Shown one piece after another: positions 17,899-20,726 of a stretch of DNA of 20,726 bases. Every line of letters begins with the position of its first letter. Within the stretch, counting starts at the first letter, position 1. The notes under the pieces were generated by a model that saw only the letters and a program-made list of their open reading frames with translations, searched no databases and had not been told where the DNA came from. The stretch covers positions 1 to 20,726 of the forward strand of contig JAAZFA010000403.1 of NCBI GenBank assembly GCA_012511995.1, in the 5' to 3' direction. Both the position numbers and the translations under genes were made by a program. This stretch comes from Thermoproteota archaeon. Its GTDB lineage: Archaea; Thermoproteota; Bathyarchaeia; Bathyarchaeales; Bathycorpusculaceae.

Positions 17899-17910
17899 TC
17901 AATTTTATTC
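17899..17910 (-). promoter_or_regulatory. TATA-like element of the TPR / lipoate ligase unit
   Basis: Minus-strand CGAATAAAATTG lies about 37-48 nt ahead of the ATG at 17862, in the 113-nt gap to the divergent prs gene. Confidence 0.35.
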
Positions 17911-17975
17911 GCAACAACGATAGATAAGCCTTAAAACCTAAACTTGCATTCCTAAATGGCAAAGAGGGAGCATAA

Positions 17976-18857
17976 TTGAAAATAATCTCAGGGCCCGCAT
18001 CCAAAGACTTAGCTGAAGCAGTCTCAACACTGACCGGATACCAAAACGTTCCAGTAGTTACTAAAATCTTCCCTGACGGCGAATCTTATATCAGAATAGA
18101 CGGCGACATACAAAACGAAGAGGTTGCAATTATCCAGACCACCTGCCCCCCCACGCAAGACAGCAGACTACTGCAACTGGCATTCCTTGCTGATTCCGCT
18201 AGACGTGCGGGCGCCATCAAAGTCACCGCAATAGTTCCATATCTTGCCTATGCGCGACAAGACAAAATGTTCCTTGCAGGCGAAGGTATCAGCATAGAAA
18301 CCATCGCACGTATGCTCAAAGCTGTAGGAACTGACGAACTACTAACAGTAAATATCCATTCTGAACACTCATTAACACAATTTCCGCTTCCAACAAAAAC
18401 AGTGAGCGCCATCCCACTCATCGCAGATTACTTCATTAAAAAGGGCTACAAAGGTGCATATGCCCTCTCACCTGACAAAGGCGCCATGTACATTGCCCAA
18501 CAAGCCCAAGCTGTACTGGGCGGAGATGCTGGACACTTAAACAAAACCCGTGACCGATACACAGGCCAAACAGTCCAAACCGCAGAATGCCTAAACATCA
18601 AAGACAAAAACGTCATAATCCTTGATGATATCATTAGCACAGGCGGCACCATCGTTGGCGCAGCCAAAATCCTTCGAGAAAAAGGCGCAAAACATGTATT
18701 ATGCGGTTGTGTACACGGTTTACTCATTGGCAACGCAGAAAAACGCATCCTTGACGCAGGCGTAGAAGAAATTGTGGGTACAGACAGCGTTCCCGGCGCA
18801 GTCAGCAAGGTTTCATTGGCACCACTTATTAGCCAAACCCTCAAAGGCGCACAATAG
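17976..18857 (+). CDS. prs: Ribose-phosphate pyrophosphokinase (PRPP synthetase)
   Basis: A 293-residue cytoplasmic enzyme that makes PRPP from ribose 5-phosphate and ATP for nucleotide, histidine and tryptophan synthesis. Visible motifs are FPDGESYIRI (32-41), the flexible-loop region PYLAYARQDK (88-97), NIHSEH (126-131) with the catalytic His, and the PRPP-binding loop DDIISTGGT (217-225). The short length fits archaeal forms, which often lack the bacterial ADP-type allosteric insert. The TTG start is supported by GGGAG five nt upstream. The stop TAG overlaps the GTG of the next gene by one base, so the two are tightly coupled. Confidence 0.95.
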   Translation: MKIISGPASKDLAEAVSTLTGYQNVPVVTKIFPDGESYIRIDGDIQNEEVAIIQTTCPPTQDSRLLQLAFLADSARRAGAIKVTAIVPYLAYARQDKMFLAGEGISIETIARMLKAVGTDELLTVNIHSEHSLTQFPLPTKTVSAIPLIADYFIKKGYKGAYALSPDKGAMYIAQQAQAVLGGDAGHLNKTRDRYTGQTVQTAECLNIKDKNVIILDDIISTGGTIVGAAKILREKGAKHVLCGCVHGLLIGNAEKRILDAGVEEIVGTDSVPGAVSKVSLAPLISQTLKGAQ

Positions 18858-19897
18858 TGCATAGACTCTTTTTTTTACTTTCAGGCGAAAATTCTACACT
18901 ACCAGTAGCTGAAGTTAAAGCAATACTAACAGGAGAAGGATACAAATATAGCAACCCTTCGGAAATGGACCAAGTTCTACGTTTAGAAGCACCAATAGAA
19001 AGCGTCAAGATTCTTCAAATCCGAGCAGCTTATACACGGGTTTGTGCACAAGAACTCCTATTGACAAAAGCCATTTACACAGACATTGCTGAAACTGTCT
19101 CTAAAGTAGACTTTAGCACAGTTATTCTACCCGGTGAAAGCTTCGTAGTACGCATCAATCGTATAAAAAACTACGCCGACGCCGAAATCAATACTATGAT
19201 GCTTGAAATAAAACTGGGAGGGCAGATCCTAAAACAGACACATGGCGTTACTGTAAACTTAAAAAACCCCGATAAAACCATTATTGGCATAATTACTAAC
19301 GATAAACTTATTTTAGGTCTAAAATTAACTAACATAACCAGCAAAACTTTCTCCGAAAGACGCCCACGTAAGAAACCTTTCTTTCACCCCTCAGCTATGC
19401 CCTCAAAGATGGCACGCTGCATGGTAAACTTGACACATGTAAAAGCGGAATCGATTCTGCTCGATCCCTTTTGCGGCACAGGAACCTCACTCATCGAAGC
19501 CACTTTCATCGGTTGCCGAACAATTGGAATAGATGCACAAAGACGCATGATCGTTGGTACTAAAAAGAATTTAGAACATTTTAGCATAACAGCTGAAGGA
19601 TTGTTGATTGCCGATTCACGGAAAATTCCCCTCTACAAAGTCGATGCTGTAGTTACCGACCCGCCATATGGTCGTTCCTCTAGCACACTTAAATCTACCA
19701 CCAAGCATCTAGTCGAGGAAGTCTTAACTGGCGTTAAACCATTGTTGAAGGTGGGACAACGGATTTGCATTGCTTCCCCCAAGACATTAAATATAAGGTG
19801 TCTTGGAGAGACACTGGGCTTTCAGCATGTAGAAAGCCACTTCGCCTACGTGCATGCAACCTTGACGAGAGAAATCGCAGTGTTTGAAAAGGTGTAA
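18857..19897 (+). CDS. tRNA guanine(10)-N2-dimethyltransferase, Trm-G10 type
   Basis: A 346-residue methyltransferase that modifies G10 in tRNA to m2G/m2,2G. The N-terminal half has a THUMP-type RNA-binding arrangement (about residues 50-155). The C-terminal half is a Rossmann methyltransferase with the SAM motif DPFCGTG (203-209) and the catalytic DPPYG (268-272, preceded by VVT), the D/N-PPY signature of exocyclic amino methylation. FSERRPRKKPFFHPSAMP matches the linker of the family. The start is GTG, overlapping the prs stop by one base. The RNase Z gene starts five bases after its TAA, so these genes form one operon with a tRNA-maturation flavour. Confidence 0.92.
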   Translation: MHRLFFLLSGENSTLPVAEVKAILTGEGYKYSNPSEMDQVLRLEAPIESVKILQIRAAYTRVCAQELLLTKAIYTDIAETVSKVDFSTVILPGESFVVRINRIKNYADAEINTMMLEIKLGGQILKQTHGVTVNLKNPDKTIIGIITNDKLILGLKLTNITSKTFSERRPRKKPFFHPSAMPSKMARCMVNLTHVKAESILLDPFCGTGTSLIEATFIGCRTIGIDAQRRMIVGTKKNLEHFSITAEGLLIADSRKIPLYKVDAVVTDPPYGRSSSTLKSTTKHLVEEVLTGVKPLLKVGQRICIASPKTLNIRCLGETLGFQHVESHFAYVHATLTREIAVFEKV

Positions 19898-19902
19898 AAT
19901 TA

Positions 19903-20726
19903 GTGAGTATAAAGGTGGTGTTTCTGGGAACAAGTGGCAGCGTACCTACAATGAAACGAAATTTGCCCTGTGTGGTTGTGCAGTGTCCAAAAAGTCAGTG
20001 GATGTTCGATTGCGGCGAAAATGTTCAACGCCAGATGCTGGGCGCCAAAATAAGTTTTCACCGTAAAATGAAAATATTCATCACTCATCTTCACGGCGAT
20101 CACGTACTAGGCTTGCCAGGGTTACTCCAGACAATGGCACTTATGGAACGTAAAGAGGCATTACAAATTTATGGTCCGATCGGGCTTGCAAAATTCTTAA
20201 TCTGTACTAAAGAAACACTCAATTTTGGACTAAACTACCAAGTTGAAATCATCGAAATTCAAAAGGATGGCATTATTGTTGATGAAGATGAATACCAAAT
20301 CATAGCCGTTAATTCCAACCATGCCGTTGATAGTTACTGTTTTATTGTTCAAGAAAAACCAAGACCGGGCAAGTTTTATCCTAACAAAGCAAAAGCGCTA
20401 GGCATCCCTCCGGGTGAGCTATGGTCTAAGCTGCAAAGCGGTGAAGAAGTTACGACATCAACTGGAAGAACCGTGAAACCGCTTGAAGTAATGGGACCAT
20501 TACGTGCAGGTAGAAAAATTGTCTATACAGGCGACACTAAACCATTTGAAGCCTTTGCAAAGTTTGCCGAGGGGGCAGATTTAATAATTCATGATTGTAC
20601 CTTCGATGATTCATTAATCGAAAAAGCGAATGTAGATGGGCATTCAACTTCAAGCCAAGCGGCGTCACAAGCAAAAGCCGCAAACGCCAAACGTCTTGTA
20701 CTCTCACATATCAGTGCAAGATATCC
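19903..20726 (+). CDS. rnz: Ribonuclease Z (tRNA 3'-processing endonuclease), partial at window edge
   Basis: The first 274 residues of RNase Z, a metallo-beta-lactamase-fold enzyme that trims the 3' trailer of tRNA precursors. The zinc-binding set is complete: THLHGDH (H62, H64, D66, H67), H140 in SNHAV, D211 in YTGDTKP, H247 in VDGHSTS and H269 in LSHISARY. The frame is open at the last base of the window, and a full protein of around 305 residues would need about 30 more. The GTG start lies five bases after the preceding stop, with AGGTG about 8 nt upstream. Co-expression with the G10 methyltransferase is expected. Confidence 0.94.
   Translation, partial: MSIKVVFLGTSGSVPTMKRNLPCVVVQCPKSQWMFDCGENVQRQMLGAKISFHRKMKIFITHLHGDHVLGLPGLLQTMALMERKEALQIYGPIGLAKFLICTKETLNFGLNYQVEIIEIQKDGIIVDEDEYQIIAVNSNHAVDSYCFIVQEKPRPGKFYPNKAKALGIPPGELWSKLQSGEEVTTSTGRTVKPLEVMGPLRAGRKIVYTGDTKPFEAFAKFAEGADLIIHDCTFDDSLIEKANVDGHSTSSQAASQAKAANAKRLVLSHISARY

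Overview
The window looks archaeal. The evidence is an archaeal-type 23S rRNA whose flanks fold into a long processing stem with a bulge-helix-bulge-like core. TATA-type promoter elements lie about 25 nt ahead of expected transcription starts. There is also a tRNA G10 dimethyltransferase of the Trm-G10 type, an archaeal-type PRPP synthetase, a CDKAL1-type methylthiotransferase, an archaeal/bacterial-type RNase Z and several TTG/GTG starts backed by Shine-Dalgarno sequences. Outside the rRNA the DNA is AT-rich. A member of the Thermoproteota/Bathyarchaeia or a similar uncultured lineage is my best guess, but this is inference from gene style and not a phylogeny.

Layout. 1-620: no convincing gene. 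623-1393 (-): DapB-like dihydrodipicolinate reductase. About 1737-4765 (-): 23S rRNA, apparently unlinked to 16S or 5S, with its own predicted TATA promoter near 5320, a perfect 9-bp palindrome next to that promoter, a ~500-nt leader, and cytosine-depleted (rRNA-sense) tracts on both outer sides. 5749-5826 (-): tRNA-Arg(UCU) with encoded CCA. 5940-9030 (-): a membrane GT2 glycosyltransferase, then an EctA-like acetyltransferase directly abutting lysine 2,3-aminomutase, which together predict synthesis of the compatible solute N-epsilon-acetyl-beta-lysine. 9223-10823 (+): a MnmA/ThiI-like PP-loop protein overlapping a CxxCxxCC cysteine-cluster protein. 10798-12618 (-): a stand-alone Mrr-like nuclease, an AlkD-like alkylpurine DNA glycosylase, an unknown small protein and a ribbon-helix-helix regulator with a palindromic operator candidate upstream. 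12826-14154 (+): CDKAL1/e-MtaB tRNA methylthiotransferase. 14151-14990 (-): membrane-anchored CACHE sensor-domain protein. 15108-16535 (+): cysteinyl-tRNA synthetase. 16532-17862 (-): lipoate-protein ligase N-domain and a TPR protein. 17976-20726 (+): a tight prs / Trm-G10 / RNase Z run, the last gene cut by the window edge.

The recurring theme is tRNA and rRNA metabolism: the 23S rRNA, a tRNA, a predicted tRNA thiolase, a t6A methylthiotransferase, the G10 methyltransferase, RNase Z and CysRS. Genes are arranged in short divergent/convergent units, and three convergent pairs overlap at their 3' ends. I see no mobile element, CRISPR array or phage module. The most unusual items are the 23S processing/promoter architecture, the EctA-like partner of lysine 2,3-aminomutase, and the RHH gene with its nested palindrome and overlapping downstream frame.
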